From assembly GCA_000320605.2 (NCBI GenBank), contig KB445795.1:2262380-2326379 (forward strand): DNA of 64,000 nucleotides, written 5' to 3'. Source of the stretch: Gelatoporia subvermispora B. Its lineage: Eukaryota > Basidiomycota > Agaricomycetes > Polyporales > Gelatoporiaceae. The notes beneath the pieces were generated by a model. That model made no database searches. It was not told the origin of the DNA and was given only the letters and a program-made list of their open reading frames with translations. Each line of letters opens with the position of its first letter. Within the stretch, counting starts at the first letter, position 1. This document shows, piece after piece, positions 11,303 through 23,748 of this stretch. The translations under genes and the position numbers were made by a program.

Positions 11303-11642
11303 GCTCGAGTGGAGAGTCGTGGTGGAAGGGGCGAAGATGTAGTTCAAGGAGTTTCTGGACGAGCTGGTAGGCCATCATGTACCCTTGTGGAAAACGGAAC
11401 GCGCGGGAGCGTAGTCGCTGAATTATTCGACCATTTTACAACCCATTACGACAGTAGCGCCGGTAAACACAAGCCAGAGTCTGCCGCACTCGTTACCACC
11501 CATACCTGAGAATCGAATGTCGAACGGGAGGCCCAGTAACTTAGTGCCCGTCTGGCTCTGGCGTACTGCATACCGAACCTGAACTTGCATGTGAGAAGCG
11601 GGAGGCGTTAGATCCTAACAAGACCAAACAGCCACCTTCGAC
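11303..11642. other. Intergenic between pseudogene and PRP38
   Basis: 340 bp, presumed to hold the PRP38 promoter. No clear TATA or gene-like frame seen. Confidence 0.5.
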
Positions 11643-12798
11643 ATGGCTAACACCACTGTACGCGGCGCGCAGGCGATACACGGTCAAAACCCACAGGTGT
11701 GTGATCAGAGGATTATACTTTCGCAGTACTCATGACTGATTATGTAGTACCTAGTCGAAAGTGTCATCAGAAACCGCATATATGAGTCTGCATACTGGAA
11801 GGAGCACTGTTTCGCGCTTACCGGTAAGCAGGCTGTGCACTTCTTCTACATATGACATTCAAGCTCATATTTCGTACGCTCGGTATAGCGGAAAGCTTGA
11901 TTGACAAAACAATTGAACTACGAGCTATTGGAGGCGTGTACGGCAACCAAAAGCCCACTGAATTTCTATGCCTGTTGTTGAAACTGCTGCAAATTCAGCC
12001 AGAGAAGGAGATTCTCCTAGAGTATCTACAAGCAGACGAATTCAAGTGGGTTTAAAATTTCTTTCCTTCGCTTCATCTACTCATAAGACGTGGCCTAGAT
12101 ACCTACGGGCCCTCGCAGTCATGTATATACGAATGACGTTCCGTCCGGCAGAAGTTTACGAGATATTGGAGCCACTGCTCAAAGACTACCGGAAAATACG
12201 ATATCGAGGGATGAGTACGTATATTCTTCATTATGCATTCCTTTCCGTTATGCTCACGTTCTCTGTAGATGGTTACTCGTTAACATTCATGGACGAATTC
12301 GTGGATAGTCTCCTAGTGCAAGAACGTGTATGCGATATCATCCTCCCACGCCTCACAAAACGTGACGTGCTTGAAGAACTCGGCGAAATTGGTCCTAGGA
12401 AGAGCAGGCTACTAGACGCCATGGAGGGTGTGGACGAGAAAGGCAGCGACAGAAGCAGGAGCAAGAGTCGGAGCCCGAGCAGGAGTTCGAGTGTCAAGAG
12501 CAGAGGTCGGAGCGTCAGTAAGGGCAGGAACGGTACACCCAGTAAACGAGGCAGCCGGAGTCCACGAAGCGCAAGTGGGTCAAGGAGTCCCAGCGCAGGC
12601 AGGTCGCCGTCACCTGCTGGGTCGCGTTATGTCTCCCGGAGTCCCTCTCGCTCACGGTCTGGCTCAAGATCGCCCTTCCGCTCACGCAGTCGTAGCATCT
12701 CGCCAGACCGTGTCAACGGTAACGGAGATGCCCACTCGCCCTCACGTAGTGGCTCGCGTAGCCGTAGCGCGTCTCCTAATGGTATGGTCACTGTTTGA
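11643..12798 (+). CDS. PRP38: Pre-mRNA-splicing factor PRP38 with C-terminal RS domain
   Basis: Component of the spliceosomal tri-snRNP and B complex, needed for activation before the first splicing step; nuclear. About 310 aa in five exons: 11643-11696, 11748-11823, 11889-12045, 12099-12214 and 12269-12798. Family marks: start MANTTVRGAQAIHG, VIRNRIYESAYWKEHCFALT, ELRAIGGVYGNQKPTEFLCLL (residues ~55-75), the exon-3/4 join FKYLRALAVMYIRMTF, EPLLKDYRKIR, and SLTFMDEFVDSLL. The last ~110 residues are an arginine/serine-rich domain (SRSKSRSPSRSSS type). Yeast Prp38 lacks this RS tail while animal PRP38 has one, so the tail fits a basidiomycete. The 3' end converges on the mitochondrial L15 gene with about 80 bp between stops. 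Confidence 0.93.
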
Positions 12799-12877
12799 CC
12801 CTGTTCGTGCTGTAGCTATCCCTGGGATGAAAATGATAGCAGTGCTGTGTATGTATGTACAGAAAGGACGATGTAGA

Positions 12878-13823
12878 CTACTTCTGCTGCTCGAAGGACT
12901 GATCCTTGTACCGCATGAGTTGCTCCGAGATAGTCTTCCAGCGCTCCTCGACGATAGGCATCTTCTTGAGCGCAGTTGGCGAGAGATAGCCCCGGTTGTG
13001 CCAGTTCGTGTACCATACTGTAGGCACGTTACAGCTTGGAAAAGGAGAATGCGTATCAAGCACGCACCGATGTCTTTCCGGAGCGTAGGTGCAGCCTGCA
13101 AGCGGTCCGTCCGTCCCTTGACCTCGTCACGCAGTGCAAGGTCGTTGTAGTACTTGCAGAACACAGTGCCACCGAGCTTCTCTACTGCGCGGATCGCAGA
13201 TTGCGAGGCACGAGCGGGGGTGATATGGATCGGGGTCTTAAGCTGCTCCGCGCCCTACAGCAAATTCGATGAGTCCAATACAGACCAAGCATAGAAACAA
13301 TTGGTTATGCACATCTCCAAGCAGCTTGATACCGTCGTGTACGTTATGAACGCAGCCACTCAGGAGGAGCTCTTTCGCGGTAATGGGTTTCTCTGGCGAA
13401 GACGTGAGCCGTCCCGTGTCTATCCAGTGTTGTATCCGATCCAGATTGACCGGCGCATATGTCTTCCCGGTCCTACCCACGAGGTCCAGTCACTGAGACT
13501 GCGTAGAAATAGATTGTGCACGCACTGGTTGGTGAACCCACTCTTGGGTATCCGCTTCCTGAGAGGTGTCTGGCCACCCTCAAAGCCCGCCTTTGGCTTC
13601 CCGTTTCCAGAGCGCGCCTTCTGACCCTTGTGACCACGAGTGGACGTGCCACCTCGTCCGGAACCTTGACCACGACCTAGACGTTTTTGCTGGAGAGGAA
13701 CCGGTGAGAAAGACAGCAAGCACAAGAGAAAGGAGCGCGTACGGCATGCTGCGAGTTCTCTGCTGGGGATAGGTTAAAAAGATGAACTTTGGAGACTGCC
13801 GAGCGGATTCGGGTGGCAAACAT
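12878..13823 (-). CDS. MRPL10: Mitochondrial large-subunit ribosomal protein uL15m
   Basis: Structural protein of the mitochondrial 54S subunit (bacterial L15 homologue; Mrpl10 in yeast). 243 aa in five exons: 13743-13823, 13526-13689, 13313-13472, 13068-13254 and 12878-13017. The N-terminus [18 protein letters not shown] is basic and amphipathic, fitting a matrix-targeting peptide. L15 core: [40 protein letters not shown], then [18 protein letters not shown] and [16 protein letters not shown] (L15 signature region). The C-terminal extension [20 protein letters not shown] is typical of mitochondrial forms. The start is the first ATG that gives the targeting peptide. It is divergent from the tRNA isopentenyltransferase gene across a 192-bp promoter. 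Confidence 0.93.
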
Positions 13824-14015
13824 GGCGGCGCCGCTGAGAGTGTGCCCTCGCAGTGGAACGCCCGGACAAGTAAGAGAGAGAGGGCGGTAAACTTCCAAAA
13901 TAGGAAGGTACGGGTCTGAGTGCAATAGCCGCCGACCCCGACGCGTCGGGCGTCGGCTTTTGCACTTCAGCCACTTGGAACGACCACGACTGCCTCCTTG
14001 CCTCTGCGGTGCTCA
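13824..14015. promoter_or_regulatory. Divergent promoter with a 27-bp near-palindrome
   Basis: 192 bp between the uL15m and tRNA isopentenyltransferase start codons. It contains a near-perfect palindrome at 13931-13957: GCCGAC, then the perfect 14-mer CCCGACGCGTCGGG, then cGTCGGC with one extra base. The centre is ACGCGT, the same word as the yeast MCB element bound by MBF-type factors. Regulation by such a factor is inference. Confidence 0.5.
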
Positions 14016-15888
14016 ATGTCTCTACGGCCGCTTATTGCAATCTGCGGCACTACCGGCGTTGGTAAATCCAAGCTCGCTATAGAGTTGGCTCTCGCGCTGT
14101 CTGCAAGCGAAGGCCGGAAACATGACTACCGCGGTGCCAGGATCATCAACGCAGACGCCATGCAGACGTACATAGGTATGGATGTGATCACGAATAAGGT
14201 AACACGCGAGGAGATGAGAGGCGTTGAGCATCTCCTCATGGACTGCAAACGTCCGGGAGAGCAATACGTGATCGGAGATTGGGTCCGGGACGCCATGAAA
14301 GCGGTAAGTCTAAGCTCTCTACATTTGCAGTTTCCTGCTGACGCTATGAAATGTCGTCTGTAAAGATAGATGAGACACATGAACGGCAACAGATTCCCAT
14401 CGTCGTCGGTGGAACCGCCTATTGGATCCAACATCTAGTATTCCCCAATAGACTTCCTTCAATCGAGCGGGCTGCAGGGGACGATGGCTCGGACACACCG
14501 ATCTCTCCGGTTCTTGCGGAACGATTGTCATGTCTTCCACCGGACCTCCTCGATTTGTGGCAGAACCTTCCCAAAAGTGGTATCACAGATTCGACGGTAT
14601 CAATGTCTCTGCACAAGCTGCTCACTGCGCTTGACCCGATCGTCGCCGCACGATGGCACTGGAAAGATAGCAGAAAGGTCTTGCGCGAGTTAGAAGTTGT
14701 CAAAGAAAATGGCCGCGCTGCCAGTGAAATAATAGCAGAGCAGTCTCGCGCTCCACCAACTGCACGGTATGTTCGTAAGGTTTCGCAAGTAGTCATAACA
14801 CTAGATACCGCCGATGCAGATACCGCACATTGTTTTTTTGGTTGCATGCCAATCCCGATGCACTAAACCCACGGCTCGATGTTCGAGTTGATCAGATGGT
14901 AGAGGTGCGTTTTCGACTAATCACCCGAAATGCAGACTGATGCGAGGTCACAGTAGCAAGGTCTCCTTGAGGAAATCAAGACATTGCAGAAAATTGCAAA
15001 CCAACATGAGAACTACGAGAACGAGTTCACGATAGACTTTACCACAGGAATCTACCAGACAATCGGTGGGTCCGCATACTTACCCCTAGCGTAAACTGGC
15101 TAATATTTAAATAGGGTACAAGGAATTTCATGAATACCTGAGTGCCGCTGAGCCATCGGAGATGGCTTTCCGCAAGGCGGTTGCGGACATGAAGCAAGCT
15201 ACTCGGAAATATGCCAAGAAGCAGGTCGCTTGGTTCCGCAACAAGCTACTGCCTGCAGTGAACGCCATGAATGAATCCAGCGTCTCAGAATCGGGCGGTC
15301 TCGTGGCGCCTACTTTCGTCCTCGATGCAACAGGTAGTTATGCATGCTCTATTTACTAAGGACTCGACTCATGTGTTTCATAGACGTAGGAAAGAAATGG
15401 GTGTCGAATGTTCAGGAGCCTGCAGAACGCATCACTCATGGTGCGTATTCAACGGGATTATCCCGAATCTTGCTCATTTATTACTACAGACTTCCTGGAC
15501 AAAACTGAATTGCCAAATCCGTACAGTGTTTGTGAAGCTGCCTGTGAAGTGATGTCAATCAGACAGAAGACTATTGAGTGCGTATCTATTATTCTTGAGA
15601 CTCGGCCAGGCTTCCTAACTAGTTTCATGCAGTCCTACTGCCGTCCTCGAGGCGCGGCGTATGGTCGCTTGTGACGTGTGTACCGTCAATCCAGAACAAC
15701 CTTTCATGGTCGAGAATGCAATCTGGGATGTTCATATAAAGAGCCGAACGCACCGGCGACTCGTTGCAAGAGCCGAAAGACTCTCGGACGAGAACATTGC
15801 CCGGCGGATAGCAGAGCGCGAAAGGAAACGGGAACTAGAGCAGAGCTTGCGCGAGAGCGAGGCGGCTACTTCCGACACTTCACAATAA
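14016..15888 (+). CDS. MOD5: tRNA dimethylallyltransferase (isopentenyltransferase)
   Basis: Transfers a dimethylallyl group to N6 of A37 in tRNAs reading UNN codons; Mod5-type enzymes act in cytosol, mitochondria and nucleus. 500 aa in eight exons: 14016-14303, 14366-14766, 14820-14904, 14957-15065, 15115-15333, 15384-15440, 15490-15577 and 15633-15888. Marks: P-loop CGTTGVGKSKLAIELA (residues ~9-24), INADAMQTYIGMDVITNK (the DxxQ substrate motif), GVEHLLMD, IVVGGTAYWIQHL, LFFWLHANPDALNPRLDVRVDQM, GIYQTIGYKEF and KQATRKYAKKQVAWFRNKL. The C-terminus has the eukaryotic C2H2 finger: CDVC ... WDVHIKSRTHRR. Start is the first ATG just before the P-loop strand, so no long targeting peptide is evident. 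Confidence 0.95.
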
Positions 15889-15969
15889 TCATTGAACGGC
15901 TATTCGGCAAATCATACTCTCTGCATCCAGTCTCATCGTACATTACGCCCATGGTAACATCACATCCGC

Positions 15970-18252
15970 TCAGTCCTCGGCAGCCCAGAGCGGGAGCCAC
16001 TCCTCCCAATCCTCCCACAAATCCTCTTCCTCAAGAATCATCGGCGTCTCGCCTTCCTCCCCATGCTTAGGGTGTTGCTTCTTAATCGGGTTCAGCAGCC
16101 GGTCGATGACGTGCACTGCACCATTGCGCGTCGGGATGTCCGCCAAACGCACGGGATGCCCGTTCACGATCAACGCCTTGGAGTACGTCGTGTGGTGCCC
16201 GGGGATCGGTAGCTTATGCTCGTGCTGCACGACGTGGATGTGCAGGGAATGGTTCGTGAGCAGCGTCGGCACCGTCAGGTTCAGCTCGTACACCGGCGCG
16301 GCGTGCCGCATGGGAGGGGGAGGGGGCGGGTGGTGCTCGCCGCAGTGACCCGTAGGCGGCGGATGCTCACCGCGGTGGTCTGGAGGCGACCGGCGATCAC
16401 CGCGGTGATTCGGAGACGGCGATTGCGGGAAGGGGTGGTGGGGTAACATGTTCACGCCGCGGCACTTGCATGATTCGTCCAAGCGCTTCCTCTCAGAGAA
16501 GCCCCATCCGAGTTGGCCGCAGAGGTCGTGCTCTACATGGCCTGCATGACATGGTGGGATGGCCTCCATCAAATTGCACATAGTGTGGCGAAGGCCTTCA
16601 TGACGTCTCTCGTCCGCCATCCAGTCGACGTGGTGACCGTGACGACGTCTCTCGCGCGCGAGATTCAGGTCGATGTGCGAGAGGTCCGCGATTCCCTCCT
16701 GGATGATGTGTAGGTTAGGGTGGTCGAAGCAGGTGCAGATGGGATCAATGGTTTGCTTTTGCGTCACTTCGGAGTCCGACGCATTGTGGAAGAAGTCTAG
16801 AGAATAGGGTCCTCAGAATGGGTCGTCAAGACAATTCACACCATACTGACCAGTGTGGATGATAGCATTCGGTACGATGTGGTACTGCAGGAGCTTCTTC
16901 AGGACCCGCTCACCGAATGGCGAGAACAGGAAGGTCCTTAGTCTGGGCGGCAATCTTTTGAACGCGCTATTAGAGGGCGCGAAGAACGTCACGGCCGATG
17001 AGCCCTCGACGGCACCCTTCTCGCCATCCGAACCGTGGACATATCGCCACTCAACCTCGTCCGTCAGTCCAACTCGTTGCAGAGCGCTGGTCTGTGGCCG
17101 CGCATACTCAGTCTTCGCGAGATGTACACAAGACAAACCCACATACCGCCGTAGAGAAAAATTGCTCCAGCAAGAAGGCTGATTGGAATGTCGAACCGGG
17201 CGGGATCAGAGGGTGGTTGATTTCATGCAAAACACCTGAAAGACTCATGAGCAACTATTACCAAAGGAACGTAATGGTGCTACCATTGGATGCTGGAATA
17301 TCGTGCTTGACCACCTTTGCGTACACATTGACCGAGAAAGTAAGCGGGAAGATCCTTGGAACTGACGAGACAAGTACGCGGAATGCCTTGCCATCCAAAG
17401 ATCCGTCGTGCAACGTCAGGCCCGTTGCATATGTTGAATTTTTCAACAGCTCTGCTGCAGGAAGGTTGCCAGAAGGTATGATGTGGTAGGACAGGATAGC
17501 CTTGATGATTGCTTTGAGAATTTGCTTCCGCTTCTCCTTGTCGTCATTGTCTTCTGATGCCTGAACGTATGTGAACAGCGTCTCTGCAGCCTCGAAGAGG
17601 TCGAGCTCGGTGTTGCCAAACTTGTCGGAGATCGGGGCGACATCATCCTCCCAATTCTCGTAGTGGAAGACGGCCGCATGGCGTGGTGCACCAGGGCGAC
17701 GATGGCCCGGGGGCTTCAAAGCCCAGTTCGGAGGCACGAAGAATGTCACACTGTCGGTGCACCCATTCGCACTAGCGCTACAGGTGCACAGATACTAATT
17801 CGACGCACTTGGCAGAAGAATCATTAAGCAGCTTCGCAACGTCCTCGGTAAAGTTGACGAATTTGAAGGCCTTGTGGTATCTATTGCGGAGATGATGTCA
17901 TTTTAAACAACTTTATGTACACGATCAAGTCGCGAGTGCTAGTGACCACCTACTTGGGTTCCTCAGCAAGGACTTGAAAGATGGTCTTGTCGCTCGTCTC
18001 CGGGGTTGGGGGCTGAGCAGAGTGGTCATCCCCAGAGTCGGTGTCGTCTTCCTTCATATTAGAGTAGTAGAGCGTCTCATCCTCAAAACCCTGGCCATCT
18101 TGGACATGCAGCAAGTCTTCCATCTTCTTCATGAGTTGTAAAGCCTCATCTTCAGTATACTCTACCTCACGAGCATTCCAGGAGTCAGCGACACTCGCCG
18201 AGGCGAGCACACCTCCAAGGGCGAGCAGCGCTGTGAGGGAGCGTAGCAACAT
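15970..18252 (-). CDS. Secreted protein with two fasciclin (FAS1) domains
   Basis: Adhesion-type extracellular protein, 664 aa in six exons: 17954-18252, 17809-17880, 17284-17750, 17147-17235, 16851-17091 and 15970-16796. Signal peptide MLLRSLTALLALGGVLASAS, then an acidic linker. FAS1 domain 1 runs from TIFQVLAEEPKYHKAF to DIPASNGVLHEINHPLIPP, with the H1 strand NVTFFVPPNWAL. FAS1 domain 2 has H1 VTFFAPSNSAFKRLP and H2 NGAVHVIDRLLNP. Between H1 and H2 of domain 2 sits an insertion of roughly 150 residues, including a Cys/His-containing part and a low-complexity run rich in H, P, R and G (unit like HRGD/HRGE). The C-terminus is acidic and Trp-rich (LWEDWEEWLPLWAAED). No GPI signal is obvious. 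The insertion makes domain 2 unusual; the frame is intact through it. Confidence 0.88.
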
Positions 18253-18699
18253 GGCTGGGTGCAGACAGGAGCTGTGCGCAGTAGCATGGCCTGGACGTGA
18301 TGCAATATATGGGCCAGGGTGAATTGCGATATTGGTGCCCTGCGATGAGCGCCGTCACTCCACGCACGGATTGGCCTGGGCTGGCTCAGTCCGGCAGCGC
18401 AGCGCGCATGTGCCCGCACGATGAACGCATTCCGATCTCTCGCATCCGCAGCCGCGCGGGCAACGGCTTACTCGTACGAGCCTAAAGCCTCTTTCGAGCC
18501 TGCCCTGCTGCGGCTTCGAACGGCGCGACGGCGCGGTCATTCGCAGCAAGCATCATGCATCATGGCGAACATCATACTGACATAGACAGCGGCGCAGTAG
18601 CCAATAATTGCACAGTCCGAATCCATTTATTCGAAGAACGTCCGAAGTAACATTGCTTGCGTGTACAAATCGTGTCGTGAAGAAGCTGTAGGGGTATCC
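18253..18699. promoter_or_regulatory. Promoter region of the fasciclin gene
   Basis: About 450 bp between the fasciclin start (on -) and the VMA1 stop. An ATATAT element at 18305-18310 lies about 55 bp upstream of the fasciclin ATG on the minus strand and could be its TATA box. No gene-like frame seen. Confidence 0.4.
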
Positions 18700-20912
18700 T
18701 TACTCTACTAGCTGCCGGAACTTCTCTTGAATCTCGTTATACAGCGCGTCCATCTTCTGCCTGATAGGCTCCTTCCCTTGCGACGGCGACTGCGCAGCTG
18801 CGTATCAGGCACCATCTCCGAAACCGTCCATAACTAGCACGCACCTCGAACTTCATTTGTGACAGCTTGAACATAATGTCGCCCGTCGCGTCGCGAATGT
18901 GCGCAAACGTGACGTCGCCCTGGGAAACCGCCTTGACGGCTGCGTCATGGAACGCGACAAAGTTCCGCAACATCGCGCTTGTCTTGTAGAAGGGGCAGTA
19001 GCGGTCGTACTCGCTCATACCGTTCTGCTGCAGGAAGTCGTCCTTGAGCATCCGTGCAACTTCGAGCGTGATCTTATCGCCCTCGCCGAGCGCGCTCTTT
19101 CCGACAAGCTGCACAATCTCCGCGAGATCCTCTTCTTTCTGCAGAATCTCCTTCGTCCGCGCACGCAGCTCCACGAAGCCCGGCTCGGTCTGCTCGTAGT
19201 ACGGCTCAAGAACCTTGATGTACTTCGAGTATGACAGACTCCAGTTGACGGATGGGAAGTGCTTCCGCTGCGCCAGCTTTTTGTCGAGACCCCAGAAGAC
19301 TTGCACGATACCGAGTGTCGCAGACGTGACAGGATCTGAGAAATCACCTCCCGGTGGCGACACACTACAGCGGCTCATCAGCAGATAAGCTATCATGCAT
19401 ACAAGTGCGACTTACGCTCCGACAATGGAAACTGTACCCTGACGAACTGGGTTACCCAAGCACGTCACCTTACCCGCACGCTCATAGAAGCTCGCCAGCT
19501 TTGTACTCAAGTACGCCGGGTAGCCGGAGTCCGCAGGCATCTCAGCGAGACGACCTGAAATCTCACGCAGAGCTTCTGCCCACCGAGAGGTCGAGTCCGC
19601 CATCATGGAGACGTTGTTGCCCTGGTCGCGGAAGTACTCTGCAAGCGTGATACCAGTGTAAATCGACGCCTCGCGTGCCGCGACGGGCATGTTCGATGTG
19701 TTAGCGACGAGAGTCGTCCGCTTCATGATCGGCTCTTGGCGGTCGCCGACATCCATCGTGAGCTCTGGGAACTGCGCAACGCTTGAGTCTATGTCTCCGC
19801 GACCCTGTGTGGTACACTTACGTCCATCAAGACCTCTGCCATCTCATTTCCTCGTTCACCGCACCCAACATAGATGATGATGTCGCTGTTCGAGTACTTC
19901 GAGAGCGCCTGCGAAATAACGGTCTTACCGCAACCGAACGCACCAGGGATGGCAGTCGTGCCACCCTGTACACAGGGGAAAAGAGCGTCGAGGATACGTT
20001 GGCCGGTGGTGAGAGGGTGGTTGGCGGTGTGCTTCTCTGTGACCGGACGCGGCGCACGAACGGGCCAGACCTGCATCATCGTGTGCTTCGTTGTCTTGCC
20101 GTCGAACTCGGTTTCCAGCACGATATCCTGGACATGACGTTAATTACAAGCGTGCATAAATGCATGGATATACCTACATCGACGGCATAGCTGCCCTTCT
20201 CCGCGATGTGTGTGATCGTTCCAAGGGCACGGGGCGGAAGCATAATCTTGTGGTTGTCCACGAGGGAGTTCTCGTAGACACCGCCAAAGATGTCACCGCC
20301 GGAAATGTGGTCGCCAACCTTGAAGTTAACGGGATTGAAGTCCCACTTAAGAGACCGGTCGAGAGCATCGGTGTTGATACCACGGGGGATGTAGATGGAC
20401 TTGGACAGCTCTTGGATGGACTGGAGACGCGTCAGCGGAGATGCGATATGATTGACTAAGATCACATACCCGCAGAGGACGCTGAATACCATCGACAATG
20501 TTGCCCATGAGACCTGCACCATGCTCAACCAGTAAATCAAGATACGAAGCTAGAGTACAAACCAGGGCCGAGCTCCACACTCAGCGGCTTGCCCGTTCGC
20601 AACACGGGGTCACCGACAGTAACGCCTGATGTCTCCTCATACACCTGGATGGTCGTCTTGTCCGCATCGATCCTGATGACCTCTGCATCGGAGCCCATGA
20701 GCACGTTCACCTGACGCCTGGATGTTGATGCGCTCACCTCCGACTAGCTCGTCGTGCCCGACACGGACGAGCTCGTACATCGCAGCGCCCGTCATGTTCT
20801 CGGCGACGACGACGGGCCCCGACACGCCGTATACGCGGCCAAAACGCGATTCGTGCTCCTCATCGCGCACCTTTGGGAGGTATCTCTTTGCGTTTGCGAG
20901 CGCGCCGGCCAT
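18700..20912 (-). CDS. VMA1: V-type H+-ATPase catalytic subunit A
   Basis: ATP-hydrolysing subunit of the V1 sector of the vacuolar proton pump. 617 aa in eight exons: 20738-20912, 20563-20682, 20470-20513, 20178-20420, 19822-20127, 19416-19771, 18845-19364 and 18700-18789. Marks: [65 protein letters not shown], the subunit-specific non-homologous region ([17 protein letters not shown]), Walker [49 protein letters not shown] and [12 protein letters not shown]. The C-terminus is [17 protein letters not shown]. No intein interrupts the YVGCGERG site where yeast VMA1 carries VDE. Starts at the ATG giving [14 protein letters not shown]. Divergent from RPT1. Confidence 0.97.
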
Positions 20913-21522
20913 GATGGCTGCAAGTGAGTATGGAGGATTGCAGCTTGCGGATGATGCCCACTCGCGGACGCGCGGGGCGCTGAGCGCCGGCTGGCGCACT
21001 CTTAGGCGCCCGCGCTGCGTCAGTGCCCGACTCGGAAGACTCAAATCCTGATCCTTCAGATCAGTTTTGTCTCTGCTCATTAAATTAGATACAATAATTG
21101 AGCTCCGTATATAATCCCTGCGAATAGAACGTATACTTTGAGCAGGATTGGATGCCAACAGACTCAGCAGTGTTCCGGGGGTTAATTATGTCAGCAATGT
21201 TACCCGATTAGGGTACCTCATCATCTGTACTGGGCATACTGAGTAACAACTAGTACCCTCAGAGGATTTGCTTTCATCAGCAACTCCCTTGGGCCCTTTG
21301 GGCATCATGAAACAGCCAGCCTTACAACGCATGCAGACAGAAATCTATCACCGGGGTCGCTGCGTTGTAAGAGCCTAATGTCACGTGCAAATTCCAAAAA
21401 GGGAAGGCACGCGCGTCGAGAGCACTGACGCGTCCCAATCGTATTCACAGTCAGCGAGCAACTGCGTACCTGCACTTCAGCTTATACTTTCCCTCCATCG
21501 TCTTTACCTTCCGTGCACAACA
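20913..21522. promoter_or_regulatory. Divergent promoter VMA1 / RPT1
   Basis: About 610 bp between two opposed housekeeping start codons. A TATATAA-like word occurs near 21107-21115, and GACGCGTC near 21427. No gene-like frame found. No clear Rpn4-type PACE box was seen. Confidence 0.4.
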
Positions 21523-23476
<1,954 letters not shown>

Positions 23477-23748
23477 ATCCGTAGTAGTACTTCCTCATTG
23501 TGGCTCTTCGTCGTGTATCATATGTTATCGGACACTACACGTCCATGGATAGGTTTGAGGCATGTTGTACATCTGAGATGCTGCCGATGACGTTTGCCCG
23601 TTGCCACGAGCATGGTCGAGCGCTTGCACGCTTCGTGTCTTCGGATAGAATCGAGTCAACGTTTCAATCCTCTTCCTGTCTCCAGACCGGCATCTCGTTA
23701 TCCGTCTATGAAGTGCTTTGACACGCCGAGTCGACGACTACGTCTGAG

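Noticed and set aside
13811..13819. GGTGGCAAA, identical to the yeast PACE proteasome element
   Set aside because: It overlaps the uL15m start codon region in coding sequence and is not near the proteasome gene.
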